From JACCXG01 sp963836735 (lineage in GTDB: Bacteria > Acidobacteriota > Vicinamibacteria > Vicinamibacterales > 2-12-FULL-66-21): DNA of 64,000 nucleotides. How positions within the stretch are numbered: position 1 is the stretch's first letter; the number at the start of each line of letters is the position of its first letter. Positions 45,965 through 54,914 of the stretch are shown piece after piece. Location of the stretch: contig CAWIKP010000020.1 of assembly GCA_963836735.1 (NCBI GenBank), forward strand, positions 124,001-188,000, given 5' to 3'. The notes under the pieces are model-generated. The model saw only the letters and a list, made by a program, of their open reading frames with translations, had not been told where the DNA came from and searched no databases. The translations under genes and the position numbers were made by a program.

Positions 45965-48856
45965 ATGGATCGCGAGCGCTGGCAGCAGCTGCAGGCTCTG
46001 TTCGCAGCCGCACGGAACCATCCGCCGGCTGAGCGCGAACGGCTGCTTCACGATCGCGCGGCCGTCGATCCGGCACTCGTCGATCACGTGCGCGCACTCC
46101 TCGCCGCCGACGAGTCCGACGGCGTCATGGACGCTCTTGCGCCGCACATCGCATCGGTCGCCGAGCTCGTGGACGTCGAAGCGCCCGCGCGCGCCGGCCC
46201 CTATCGCATCGTCTCGGAGCTGGGACGCGGCGGCATGGGCACGGTGTATCTGGCGGATCGCGTAGAGGGCGGCTTTCAGCAGCGCGTCGCAATCAAGCTG
46301 ATCGCCACGAGCGATGCCGACGATCCGCTGCACCAGCGCTTCATCGCCGAACGGCGCATCCTCGCGGCGCTGGCCCATCCGAACATCGCCCGACTGATCG
46401 ACGGCGGGCTGACCGCGGACGGCCGTCCTTACCTGGTCATGGAGTATGTCGACGGCCTGCCGATCACGAAATACTGCGATCAGCACCAGCTCGATCTCCA
46501 CGGCCGGCTCAGGCTCTTCGCCGAGGTCTGCGGAGCCGTCCAGCACGCGCATCAGAGCCTGGTCATCCATCGCGATCTCAAGCCGAGCAACATCCTGGTT
46601 TCCGCCGATGGCGTGGTGCATCTGCTCGACTTCGGCATCGCCAAACTGATCGATGCCGGAACCGCGGCTGCGCCGCAGACGCGGATCGAGTCACGGATGA
46701 TGACGCCGGAGTACGCCAGCCCCGAGCAGGTGCGAGGCGAAACGCTCGGCACCACGAGCGACATCTACTCGCTCGGCGTGCTCCTCTACGAGCTGCTGTG
46801 CGGCTGCGCCCCATATCACTTCCGCACCCGATCGCCGCTGGAGGTGGCGACCATCGTCTGTGAGAACGATCCGCAGCGCCCGAGCGTGCGGGTCACGCAG
46901 GCCGAACGCGAGGGCCAGGAGCTCGACCCTGAAGCGGCGGCCCGCTTCCGCGGCACGTCCGTGGAGCGCCTGGCCCGGCTCCTCGACGGCGATCTCGACG
47001 ATATCGTCTTGATGGCGATGCGAAAGGAACCGGCGCGCCGCTACGCATCGGTGGACATGCTGCGGCAGGACGTCGAGCGTCATCTCGCGGGCCTGCCGGT
47101 CCTGGCGCATCGCGGGGGACGCCGTTATCGGGTGGAAAAGTTTCTCCGGCGGCACCGCATCGAGGCCGCCGCCGCAGCCGTCGTCGTCGCGGCGTTGGTG
47201 GTCGGGTTGAGCGTGGCGGTGACCCAGGGGCGCCGCGCCGCGCGCGAGCGCGATCGCGCAGAACAGGCGCTGGCCGAGTCGAATGCCGTCACCGAGTTCC
47301 TCCTGGAACTGTTCCGCACCGGTGACGCGGGCGATGTGCCGGCCGCGCAGCTGACGGCTCTCGACCTGCTGCAGCGCGGGGCGCTTCGCGCCGACGACCT
47401 CTCCAATCAGCCGATCGTTCATGCGCGCCTGCTCGACGCGATCGGGCAACTGTCGTATCACCTCGGCCGGCTGGACGAAGCGCAGGCGAGACTCGAAAAA
47501 GCGGTGGCGATCCGCCGGTCATCGGGTGGCGGAACTCCGGGGGACCTCGCCCGCAGCCTGATTCACCTGGCGAGGGTGCACCGCACCCGCAACGATCACG
47601 AGCGGGCACGACCGCTGGTTACGGAGGCGCTCGGGCTGCGGCGCAGCTCGCTGCCGGAAAACCATCCTGATATTGCCGAGGCGTTCTACGAGCTCGGCTG
47701 GCTGGCGTACGGGCCAGATCAGGAGCGGCTCTATCGCGAGGCGATCGGCATCCTGGCCAACGTTCCGTCCGCCGCCGATCGCCGAATGACACTGCTGCAG
47801 GCGCTGTCGACGAACCTGCGGCGCCAGGGACGGCTGACCGAAGCGGTTGCGGCCGACCGCGAGGCGCTGGCCGTCGCCCAGGAATCGTTCGGACCCGAGC
47901 ACCACACCACCGGCTACGCGATGATCCACCTGGCCGATCACGTCAACGACATCGAGGCGGACGCCGAGTCCGCGGAGCGGCTCTACCGTCGCGGACTCGA
48001 GCTGATGACGAAGCACTACGGCGAAGGCAGCATCCGGCTCCTTCACGGGATGAACAGTCTCGGAAGGCTCCTGAGCAGCCGCGGCGACGTCGAGTCCGAG
48101 GCCATCTTTCGCCGTGCGCTCGCAATCAGCCAGTCGGCGACCGGACCGGAGCATCCACGCGTGGCCGATCAGATGCAGAAGCTGGCCGCGGCGTTGGCCC
48201 GGCTCCGCCGGCTCGGCGAAGCGGAGGCACTGGCCCGCGAATCGCTCGAGCTGACGATCCGGACAATGGGGGCGGGCCACCAGATCGTCGCGTCGTCGCG
48301 GCTCACACAGCTCGCCGAGATCTACGACCTGCAGCGGCGTCACGCGGAAGCGGATCAGGCCTACGAAACGGCGATCGCGAAACTGGCGACGAGCGGCGTC
48401 GTCAACGGCGAGGTACGACGTGATTACGGCCTCATGCTGCTTCGCCGCGGCGACCTCGCCCGTGCGGAGGCCCAGCTGCTGCAGTCTCTCGCGCGCCTCG
48501 AGCAGATGTACGGCGGAGAGAGCCATCCAAACGTGCAGGAGACCAGGCGCGCGCTGATGGCGCTCTACGGTCAGACGGGACGCCCGGAGCTCGTCGAGCG
48601 CTACCGTGTCCCGCCCGGACGGTTCATTCCGTACCTAGTGGCCGGGGCGTCGGCGTATTTCCACGCCTCTTTGAAACGCCGCGCCACGTCAGCCGCTTCC
48701 TGCACCTTCCCGTCGGCGCGGAGTGCGCGCTCCAGCCCCGACAGCGACCAGCCGGTCTCGCGCACATACCTGAGGTCCTCGCGAAACGCGGCCGCCGCTT
48801 CTGCAGACCGGCCCGCTTCGAGCAGCGTCTCGCCGAGCATGTTGCGCGCCGAGTGA
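45965..48856 (+). CDS. Transmembrane Ser/Thr protein kinase with TPR sensor domain (C-terminal run-on)
   Basis: An N-terminal helical segment (~1-75) precedes a PknB-type kinase: glycine loop ELGRGGMGTVYLAD, catalytic loop HRDLKPSN with D204, DFG motif LLDFGIAK and TPEYASPEQVRG. A membrane helix (AAAVVVAALVVGLSVAV) at ~400-420 follows. The extracytoplasmic part consists of tetratricopeptide repeats (GQLSYHLGRLDEAQARLEKA, VHRTRNDHERARPLVTEALG, AAALARLRRLGEAEALARES). Native homologues would end near LYGQTGRPELVERYR at about 48610. The frame runs another ~76 codons antisense into the convergent TPR gene. It pairs with the sigma factor encoded 2 nt upstream. Confidence 0.9.
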   Translation: MDRERWQQLQALFAAARNHPPAERERLLHDRAAVDPALVDHVRALLAADESDGVMDALAPHIASVAELVDVEAPARAGPYRIVSELGRGGMGTVYLADRVEGGFQQRVAIKLIATSDADDPLHQRFIAERRILAALAHPNIARLIDGGLTADGRPYLVMEYVDGLPITKYCDQHQLDLHGRLRLFAEVCGAVQHAHQSLVIHRDLKPSNILVSADGVVHLLDFGIAKLIDAGTAAAPQTRIESRMMTPEYASPEQVRGETLGTTSDIYSLGVLLYELLCGCAPYHFRTRSPLEVATIVCENDPQRPSVRVTQAEREGQELDPEAAARFRGTSVERLARLLDGDLDDIVLMAMRKEPARRYASVDMLRQDVERHLAGLPVLAHRGGRRYRVEKFLRRHRIEAAAAAVVVAALVVGLSVAVTQGRRAARERDRAEQALAESNAVTEFLLELFRTGDAGDVPAAQLTALDLLQRGALRADDLSNQPIVHARLLDAIGQLSYHLGRLDEAQARLEKAVAIRRSSGGGTPGDLARSLIHLARVHRTRNDHERARPLVTEALGLRRSSLPENHPDIAEAFYELGWLAYGPDQERLYREAIGILANVPSAADRRMTLLQALSTNLRRQGRLTEAVAADREALAVAQESFGPEHHTTGYAMIHLADHVNDIEADAESAERLYRRGLELMTKHYGEGSIRLLHGMNSLGRLLSSRGDVESEAIFRRALAISQSATGPEHPRVADQMQKLAAALARLRRLGEAEALARESLELTIRTMGAGHQIVASSRLTQLAEIYDLQRRHAEADQAYETAIAKLATSGVVNGEVRRDYGLMLLRRGDLARAEAQLLQSLARLEQMYGGESHPNVQETRRALMALYGQTGRPELVERYRVPPGRFIPYLVAGASAYFHASLKRRATSAASCTFPSARSARSSPDSDQPVSRTYLRSSRNAAAASADRPASSSVSPSMLRAE

Positions 48857-50292
48857 TACCACGGCGGCGGTTCGTCGTAGGTGAGCGCGTCCTCCATCTT
48901 CGCAGCGGTGCGGAAACGCGCAACCGCGTCGTCGAACCGGCCCTGTCGTGCGGCGATCTGACCCGCCAGCGCTTCCGCTGCAAGCTTCAGAAGCGCCGGT
49001 GCAGGGTTCAGGATGATGATCAAGTCGTCTTTGACCTCCCCCGCCACTGCTCGAACCTTCACTAACTCCGCCTCGGCCGACGCCACGTCCTTGCGCGCCG
49101 CAAACGCAACACCCCGTGCGTAGTGCCACATCCCGGTCGCGAAACGCAGTTCCGCCGGCGGCGCCGGCTCGGCGAGCGCGGCGTCCCACTGGCCGAACCG
49201 GACCAGGGTGAGAACTGCCGGCGTCAGGAACCCTTCGAGCGACGCGGTGGCCCGGGCGTCGCTCAACGCCACGCGTCCCGCGAGCGCCCGCGCGGCAGTC
49301 AGGGCCTTCTCGCGCTGCCCCGAGAGCATGTAGGTCGACCAGAGGAAATGCAGGTTGTGCGGTGCATAGAACAACGGGTAGATGCCTGGCGCCGCCGAGT
49401 GCGCCGCAAAATAGCGCTTGTCGGCTTCGACAGCGGCGATATTCGCGCGCGCCGCCTGCTCGTACTGGCCGACACGCAGGTACACGTGTGCCGGCATGTG
49501 GACGACGTGGCCGGCGCCGGGCATCAGCCTGGGCAGGCGTTCCGCGCACGGGAGGGCGCGCTCGGGGGTGTTCGATGCCTCGACGGCGTGAATGAAGAAG
49601 TGGCACGCGCCCGCATGGGCAGGCTGACGCTTGATCGCCCCTTCGAGCGCTCCAACGAGCTCCAGCGTTCCCGGCTGCGGCTGGCCGTCACGTGTCCACT
49701 GGTTCCACGGCCTCAGATTGAGCATCGCGTCGGCAAACAGCACCTGCGCATCGGCGTCGTCCGGAAAGCGCCGCGCCACTTCCCGCATCGCGTTCGCATA
49801 CGCCAGGTCGCGATCGGCCCGGGAGGCTCCCGCGGGTTCTCCGTACCGCGCGGCCATCGCGTCGATCAGCGCCTGTTCACCGGCAGTGGTGCGTTGCTTC
49901 AGCCTCACCGCCCGACCGATTGCCGCGAACGCCCGCGGCTCCAGCTTGGCATCCATCGGCAGGTTGATGTTCGGTCCAAGCGCGTAGGCGATGCCCCAGT
50001 GGCACATCGCGCAGTCGGGATCGAGCTGCACCGCCCGCTCGAACGAGCGCACGGCTTCGTCGTGGTTGAAGCCGTACGTGAGCCGCAGCCCCTGATCGAA
50101 GTACCGCTGCGCCTCTGGAGACGACGTCGTGATGCGGTGACGCCAGTCGCCGAGGCCCTTCAGGAGCGGCATCTGGCCGGCCCCGTGCTCGGCCGGATGC
50201 TTGTGGGCGGCGTGCTCCTGGTGGGTGGAGCGTTCCTGATGGGCCGCCGGCAGGCTCAGAGCGGCGGCAACAAGCGCAGGCATCAACAACAT
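48601..50292 (-). CDS. Secreted TPR-repeat protein
   Basis: The product has 563 residues with a short signal peptide (MLLMPALVAAALSLPAA) and a His-rich linker (HQERSTHQEHAAHKHPAEHG). Sel1/TPR-like helices follow: SPEAQRYFDQGLRLTYGFNH, EAVRSFERAVQLDPDCAMCH, GHVVHMPAHVYLRVGQYEQA, RQGRFDDAVARFRTAAKMED and LLEAGRSAEAAAAFREDLRY. The CAMCH looks like a c-type haem motif but sits inside a TPR helix pair conserved in this family, so haem binding is uncertain. The His-rich stretch might bind metal. The 3' end overlaps the run-on of the kinase gene by 256 nt. It is divergent from the 174-residue protein across a nested inverted repeat. Confidence 0.85.
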   Translation of the reverse strand: MLLMPALVAAALSLPAAHQERSTHQEHAAHKHPAEHGAGQMPLLKGLGDWRHRITTSSPEAQRYFDQGLRLTYGFNHDEAVRSFERAVQLDPDCAMCHWGIAYALGPNINLPMDAKLEPRAFAAIGRAVRLKQRTTAGEQALIDAMAARYGEPAGASRADRDLAYANAMREVARRFPDDADAQVLFADAMLNLRPWNQWTRDGQPQPGTLELVGALEGAIKRQPAHAGACHFFIHAVEASNTPERALPCAERLPRLMPGAGHVVHMPAHVYLRVGQYEQAARANIAAVEADKRYFAAHSAAPGIYPLFYAPHNLHFLWSTYMLSGQREKALTAARALAGRVALSDARATASLEGFLTPAVLTLVRFGQWDAALAEPAPPAELRFATGMWHYARGVAFAARKDVASAEAELVKVRAVAGEVKDDLIIILNPAPALLKLAAEALAGQIAARQGRFDDAVARFRTAAKMEDALTYDEPPPWYHSARNMLGETLLEAGRSAEAAAAFREDLRYVRETGWSLSGLERALRADGKVQEAADVARRFKEAWKYADAPATRYGMNRPGGTR

Positions 50293-50325
50293 GACTCAGT
50301 TTCCTCCGAACAGTTCTTGCTGCAT

Positions 50326-50390
50326 ATGCCGGAAAGCCGACCACGGTCCCTCACGGCTGGTTTGAGGGACCCATCGCGCTTTTCCGGCAT
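50326..50390. promoter_or_regulatory. Nested perfect inverted repeats in a divergent promoter region
   Basis: Outer arms ATGCCGGAAA (50326-50335) and TTTCCGGCAT (50381-50390) enclose inner arms GGTCCCTCA (50345-50353) and TGAGGGACC (50363-50371). The region separates the TPR gene from the 174-residue protein gene. Candidate functions are an operator for a dimeric repressor or a small structured RNA. Confidence 0.7.
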
Positions 50391-50442
50391 TACCGGTCGT
50401 CGCCATTCCCGGCGATCAGCGAGTCAGCCGAAGGAGCCGACC

Positions 50443-50967
50443 ATGAAGCCCGCCGTCCGTGCAATCGCCATCATCACCGGATGCAGCCTGTCTCTGTCAG
50501 CAGCCGTCCACGCCACCCAGACGTCCGCGTCCGGGGGTGTGGAACGAACGGTCGAAGAAGCGCTCTACGACCTTTCCGGCAGCTTCTTTACATTCTCGTG
50601 TTCGGACGATGGCGAGCCACTGTCCGACGGGGACGGGGAGCTGATCGAGCTCGAGGGCCATGTCTATGAACGGATCACTTACCAGACGGACGCCGCGGGG
50701 GGGATTCATTTCCGTCTGAACACGATGCCCGTCGGCCTTCGTGGAGTCGGCGTCGACTCCGGCGAAGAGTTTCGCATCAGGGAGAGCGAGTTTTTCGTCG
50801 CCAGCCAGCGGCTGGCGGGAAACGCCGGCTCCTTCAGACAGGAGCTCGAGCTCACGGGGCGGGACACACACCGCACTTACTCGATGGTGTCGAAGGGCCA
50901 CTACGTGATCGGTGCTGACGGAACCATCAAGGTTTCACGCGAGAGTGTGCAGAGAAACTGCCGGTGA
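50443..50967 (+). CDS. Small secreted protein of unknown function
   Basis: ATG at 50443 has AAGGAG about 7 nt upstream. The product has 174 residues: signal peptide AIAIITGCSLSLSAAVHA, then VEEALYDLSGSFFTFSCSDD and beta strands (HVYERITYQTDAAGGIHFRL, EEFRIRESEFFVASQRLAGN, RTYSMVSKGHYVIGADGTIK). The two Cys (FTFSCSDD and the terminal QRNCR) could form a disulfide. I recognise no domain. It converges on the 201-residue protein gene with a 7-nt gap and is divergent from the TPR gene. Confidence 0.75.
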   Translation: MKPAVRAIAIITGCSLSLSAAVHATQTSASGGVERTVEEALYDLSGSFFTFSCSDDGEPLSDGDGELIELEGHVYERITYQTDAAGGIHFRLNTMPVGLRGVGVDSGEEFRIRESEFFVASQRLAGNAGSFRQELELTGRDTHRTYSMVSKGHYVIGADGTIKVSRESVQRNCR

Positions 50968-50974
50968 GCCGCGA

Positions 50975-51580
50975 TCAGCGCCCGTGACCGCTCGTAACCC
51001 CTTTGGGCAGGGGCGCCAGCTCCTCGACGGCGGTGCCGAGCGATGCGAGCTGCTCGCCGACCTCCACCGCCAGCTGCTGCCTCGCGAGCGTCAGGCCGCT
51101 GTTCGCGAGCTGTTCGGTCAGGGCCCGGGCGGCGTCGACTCGCGCGAGCAGTGCGCGCGTTCGCCTGACATGCGCTTCGTGTTCGAGCGCGGTCTCGCGC
51201 GCGCTCTGCAGCGCCCGGCGGCGCTCTTCGAAATCGCCAGGTGACTCGAGCACCAGCACATGACGATGACCGATGACGAGCGCGGAGGCCACCAGCACGA
51301 CTTCGACGCCCGAGGCGTCCTTCATAGTGAACGGATCCGAACGCAGCCGGCCGTTCCGGGCCTGCCGCCAGAAGAATTCCGCCTCATCCAGGAAGTGGCC
51401 GATGAACGGGAACGCCTGGGCCACGGTGACCGGCACGTTCTCTCCGGCGGCAGCGATCACATGGCTGAACCACGACGGGGGAGGCGCGGTTCCCATTCTC
51501 AGGAAGATCCCGTGCGGCAGACGCTCGAGCACCACCAGCTCGAGGGTGCCGAGAATCTCTTCGAAAAGCTTGTTGGTCAC
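50975..51580 (-). CDS. Protein of unknown function in small-GTPase cassette
   Basis: 201 residues, starting 18 nt after the GTPase stop. The N-terminal ~110 residues form an alpha/beta domain reminiscent of PAS-like sensor folds (GTLELVVLERLPHGIFLRMG, FIGHFLDEAEFFWRQARNGR, FTMKDASGVEVVLVASALVI). The rest is a coiled-coil-like helix (ESPGDFEERRRALQSARETA, LARVDAARALTEQLANSGLT). Its position as the last gene of a four-gene unit with a Ras-like GTPase and an OmpA-like protein suggests it is an effector or regulator of that GTPase. Family identity is not recognised. Confidence 0.75.
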   Translation of the reverse strand: MTNKLFEEILGTLELVVLERLPHGIFLRMGTAPPPSWFSHVIAAAGENVPVTVAQAFPFIGHFLDEAEFFWRQARNGRLRSDPFTMKDASGVEVVLVASALVIGHRHVLVLESPGDFEERRRALQSARETALEHEAHVRRTRALLARVDAARALTEQLANSGLTLARQQLAVEVGEQLASLGTAVEELAPLPKGVTSGHGR

Positions 51581-51598
51581 GTCGGTGCCTCTGCGCGA

Positions 51599-52096
51599 TC
51601 AGGCGATCGCCATTTCCCGCGCAAGCGTGGTGAAGGCTGCTTCGACGCCCTCGCCGGTCTTGGCGCTGGTTTTCACGACCCTCCAGTCTTGCTTGACGAG
51701 AGTCACGAGCGTCCCTTCATCCACTTGCCACTCGCGATCCAGGTCCCTTTTGTTCAGCAGCAACAGGAACGGCACCCGGCCGATCACCGACTCGGCCCGC
51801 TTCTGCAGGCGCACCGCCGTGTCGAGCGTCGAGTGTCGCGTGCCGTCTGCGACCAGCAGATACCCGGTGGCCCCGCGGAGATAGGAATCGCGGACGGTCT
51901 GGAGCTCGTCCTCCCCGTAGATGTCCCAGAGCATGAGCGTCATCTCCACGGAGTCGAGCGACACCTTCTTCTTGTCGATCTTCACGCCGACGGTCGTCAG
52001 GTAGGTGTCGGAGAAGATGCTGCTCACGAAGCGCGACACCAGGCTCGTCTTGCCAACGCCAAAGCCGCCGAGCATGCAGATCTTGTTCTGAAGCAT
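51599..52096 (-). CDS. Ras/Rab-like small GTPase
   Basis: 165 residues with all G motifs. P-loop GGFGVGKTS (10-18) is followed by SRFVSSIFSDTYLTTVGVKI as switch I with the conserved Thr, and by MLWDIYGEDELQTVRDSYLR as DxxG with Glu in place of the usual catalytic Gln. NKRD and the SAK-type motif TSAKTG complete guanine recognition. It belongs to the prokaryotic Ras-like GTPases that are distinct from Era/Obg and include MglA and the Rup groups. The Gln-to-Glu change suggests slow hydrolysis or need for a GAP. It is co-transcribed with an OmpA-like protein (13-nt gap). Confidence 0.9.
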   Translation of the reverse strand: MLQNKICMLGGFGVGKTSLVSRFVSSIFSDTYLTTVGVKIDKKKVSLDSVEMTLMLWDIYGEDELQTVRDSYLRGATGYLLVADGTRHSTLDTAVRLQKRAESVIGRVPFLLLLNKRDLDREWQVDEGTLVTLVKQDWRVVKTSAKTGEGVEAAFTTLAREMAIA

Positions 52097-52108
52097 GTTT
52101 GCCCGGGA

Positions 52109-53861
52109 TTATCGTTGATCACTCGAGGTGACACGGAAGGAGACCCGGCGGTTTTTCTGCTTGTTTTCCTCGCCGCCTACCGGATCCGCCGCGGCGCGGC
52201 TGCCCACACCTGTCGCGGTGAAGGTGACGTGCTCGAACGGCTGGGTCGGGAGCATGGAGAGGACGCGGGCCGCGCGACGCTCGCTGAGCGGCAGGTTCAT
52301 CTCCGGGGGGCCGTCGACATCGGCTTCGCCGACCAGCTCCACGGTGAAGTGACGCTTTGCCACACGCCCGAGCGCCTCCAGCGATGTCAGGCGCGCGACC
52401 TGAGCCCGAACGATCTGCTCTCCCCCGGGGATGAACGCGGTCGATCCTTTGACGAACATCGGAATCGCGTCCTCGATCGATCGGGCCAGCGCCGCCACCG
52501 ATGAGTCGATCAGGCCGGCGCCATCGAACCGGCTGACCCCCGGAATCACCGGAGCGATCCTGAGGCTCGTGTCGATCCAATCGATGGGCGCCGTGCCCGA
52601 GGCGAGCAGCACGTCCTTCTGCAGCTGAAGGCTGACGCCGTCCGGCGGAGCGAGGAGCTGCCTGGCGCGCGCGAGCACCAGCGCGGGGTGAAGCGCCTGG
52701 TACAGTTCCCAGCGTCCGACGACGTCAGCGCCGGCGAGGTTGTGCGGCGGCAATATCGCCGCGGGGTCTCGCGCGAGCGGATCGCGGAGGCCGCTGACGA
52801 CGAACTTCCCGCCCTCGCGTCCGCTCGAGACGACGACGATGCCGGGCTCGCTGCGGAGCGCGGCGACGTAGGCATTCCACCGGCTGCGCGTCCCGGAAGG
52901 CAAAGAACATCCACGTCCCGAGCGCGATCAGCATCAGCAGGGTCAGCGCCTGCAGTGCTGGAGACAGACGGGCGCGCCGCGTGCGGCCGCGGTATTGCTG
53001 CAGGAAGCAGACTTCCAGGAGCGAGCGGGCCCCTTCGAACCTGGCGGCGTTTCCGTCGAACGGCTCGAGCAGATCCGAATACTGCGCGTGCACGCTTTCC
53101 AGCGTCTGCTGCATGGTGGCCGTGAGAGCCGGCGGTGCCGTGCCTCTGACCACCAGCGCCAGGAGCGCGTGAGGGCCCTGTTCGACCCACACCGATAGCT
53201 CACCCACCTTCAGCGTCTGCAATCCCTCGTCGTCGGCCACCTTGAAGGAATCCCCGACGAAGTCCCGAATCGCGGTCAGCATGCCCGACACGAGGTCGGG
53301 ATCCTGCACCGGCACGCCGGGAGCCGTGACGTGCTGCAGCAGCAGTCCTGACGGGCGATGAATCAGGAAGATCTGCTCGACGCGGTAGACCAGCGTGTTG
53401 AGCAGCACGATCTCGGCAAAGGACTTGCCGGTCCGCCGGGCATCGAGACGCCACTGCAGCGAGCGCCACGACAGGCTGTGCTCGAGCGTCGTGTTGAGCG
53501 ACTCCAGCATGCCGCTCAGGGTCGTCGCGATCGCCTTGCGGATCGCCGGGCCGATGATCGGGAACAGCGCGTCGGCCAGCGGTCGCGGATTGCGGCGAAC
53601 CGACGCGGAGATGGTGTCTTCGATCGTCGGCGCGAGCGCGCGCTTCAGGTGCGGATCGTTCGTCCGCAACTCGACCGCGGCGGCGAGCACGCGGCCGACG
53701 TCGCGCGCCTGCGCCGCGGGATCCTCGAGCCGGGTCTGCAGCGCGCGGAGCTGCCGCTGCTCCGGTCCGACGAGCAGCGTGCGGAGCTCGGTGAAGCTTG
53801 CCGCCGGAGTGTCGCTCGGCGGTGGCGGATCGTCCGACCTCGCCGCGGCGGTGCTAGACAC
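52109..53861 (-). CDS. Membrane protein with cytosolic sensor region and OmpA-like C-terminal domain (frameshifted)
   Basis: A GTG start at 53861 overlaps the coiled-coil gene by 8 nt. Residues ~1-140 are helical (ELRTLLVGPEQRQLRALQTR, LADALFPIIGPAIRKAIATT). Residues ~140-295 form an alpha/beta region (LVYRVEQIFLIHRPSGLLLQ, LSVWVEQGPHALLALVVRGT). A membrane helix (LQALTLLMLIALGTWMFFAF) precedes the frameshift near 52895. The periplasmic part contains BON-like segments (GIVVVSSGREGGKFVVSGLR) and an OmpA/MotB-type peptidoglycan-associating domain (FTVELVGEADVDGPPEMNLP, LSERRAARVLSM). It could link cytosolic GTPase signalling to the cell wall, which is inferred from the gene order. Confidence 0.8.
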
Positions 53862-54447
53862 GCATCTCGTCTCCGGGTGCGAGCGCGCGAATCTCTCCGT
53901 TCAGGCGCATCGCCATTTCGGTGAGCAGCGCGGCCAGCGCCTTGCGATCCGTCTTGTCGCTCCGGAGCTCCTGCGCTTCGTGGGCGAGGCGGACCAGAAC
54001 GTCCTCGACCCTCTGGCGGATGTCGTCGCCGAGCTCCTGGTGCTGCTGGTGGAGCTGCTGCCGCAGATCGCGCTGCCCGCGTGCGACCAGGTCGTCGAGC
54101 TGCGAGAGTCTCTGGTCGAGCTGCTGGGACGCGTCGCGCAGGCCGCCCCCGAGATCCTTGTCCGCCGCGGTGCGTCCATCCTGTTCCTGGCGGAGGCGCT
54201 CGCTGAGCGACTCGACCTCGGTCTTCATGTACGCCTCGAGGGCGGCAAGCCGCTTTCTGACCTCGTCGCGGAGGTCCGCGGTCTCCTTGACCAGGCGATC
54301 CTCGAGCCGTGCGAACTTGCGGTCGTAATCGCGCATCTGCCCGCCAAACAGCAGGTCGCGGACTTTGTCGAGATTGCCCGCTGCGGCAGTGCCGTCCGCA
54401 TCGGGCGCTTGCGCCTGGAGGGGTTCCGATTCGCTGCTAGTTGTCAC
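53854..54447 (-). CDS. Coiled-coil protein heading the small-GTPase cassette
   Basis: A GTG start at 54447 has AAGGAAG about 7 nt upstream. The ~197-residue product is mostly one long charged helix with heptad patterning (YDRKFARLEDRLVKETADLR, RKRLAALEAYMKTEVESLSE, LRDASQQLDQRLSQLDDLVA, QQLHQQHQELGDDIRQRVED), an acidic Ser/Ala-rich N-terminus and no membrane segment. It resembles cyanobacterial and deltaproteobacterial coiled-coil partners found beside GTPases, but I cannot assign a family. It is the first gene of the unit 54447-50975 and overlaps the OmpA-like gene. Confidence 0.75.
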   Translation of the reverse strand: MTTSSESEPLQAQAPDADGTAAAGNLDKVRDLLFGGQMRDYDRKFARLEDRLVKETADLRDEVRKRLAALEAYMKTEVESLSERLRQEQDGRTAADKDLGGGLRDASQQLDQRLSQLDDLVARGQRDLRQQLHQQHQELGDDIRQRVEDVLVRLAHEAQELRSDKTDRKALAALLTEMAMRLNGEIRALAPGDEMRV

Positions 54448-54569
54448 GGCAGCCTTCCTTGGTTGTGGTGGGAGGGTCGAGGCTACCACAGGACCTCCCA
54501 ACCTCCAATTTCTGGCCCCAAAGAGAGAGGGTCGTATGCAGCTTGCCAGTCGATGATTATTTCTTCATA

Positions 54570-54914
54570 ATGTGCGATCAAATGAACGAGCGCTTTCTGA
54601 CCGACTTCGAGCTGATGGTCATGCTGGCCGTGCTTCGTGTCCGCGACGAGGCGTACGGCGTGCCCATCGCCCGCGAAATCGAGGAGACCGCCGGCCGTTC
54701 GGTCACGCACGCCGCGGTGTATCTCGCCCTCGATCGCCTCTGCCAGCACGGTCTCGTCACCTCCAGGCTGGGGGATCCGACGCCAGAACGGGGCGGCCGC
54801 GCGAAGAAGCTCTTCAGCATTACCCCCACCGGCCTGCGGGCGATTCGCAGGACCCAGTCTGCCTTCATCGCGCTCTGGAAAGGAATTCCGGAACTGAAAG
54901 GAACATCGGTATGA
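54570..54914 (+). CDS. PadR-family transcriptional regulator
   Basis: Winged-helix PadR signatures: FLTDFELMVMLAVLRVRDEA, YGVPIAREIEETAGRSVTHA, AAVYLALDRLCQHGLVTSRL and GRAKKLFSITPTGLRAIRR. The start is ATG at 54570 or 54582; both give the same domain. PadR proteins repress operons for membrane proteins or transporters, and in Acidobacteriota typically precede duplicated permease genes. The next gene begins inside its stop (ATGA), so translational coupling and autoregulation are likely. The AT-rich stretch before the start (ATTATTTCTTCATAAT) is a plausible promoter. Confidence 0.92.
   Translation: MCDQMNERFLTDFELMVMLAVLRVRDEAYGVPIAREIEETAGRSVTHAAVYLALDRLCQHGLVTSRLGDPTPERGGRAKKLFSITPTGLRAIRRTQSAFIALWKGIPELKGTSV

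Noticed and set aside
48601..50292. TPR protein as a c-type cytochrome (CAMCH)
   Set aside because: A single CxxCH inside a TPR helix with no other cytochrome features is weak evidence; kept as a note only.
49123..50440. Long plus-strand frame upstream of the 174-residue protein
   Set aside because: It is the antisense shadow of the TPR gene; the real start is ATG 50443 with its own Shine-Dalgarno and signal peptide.
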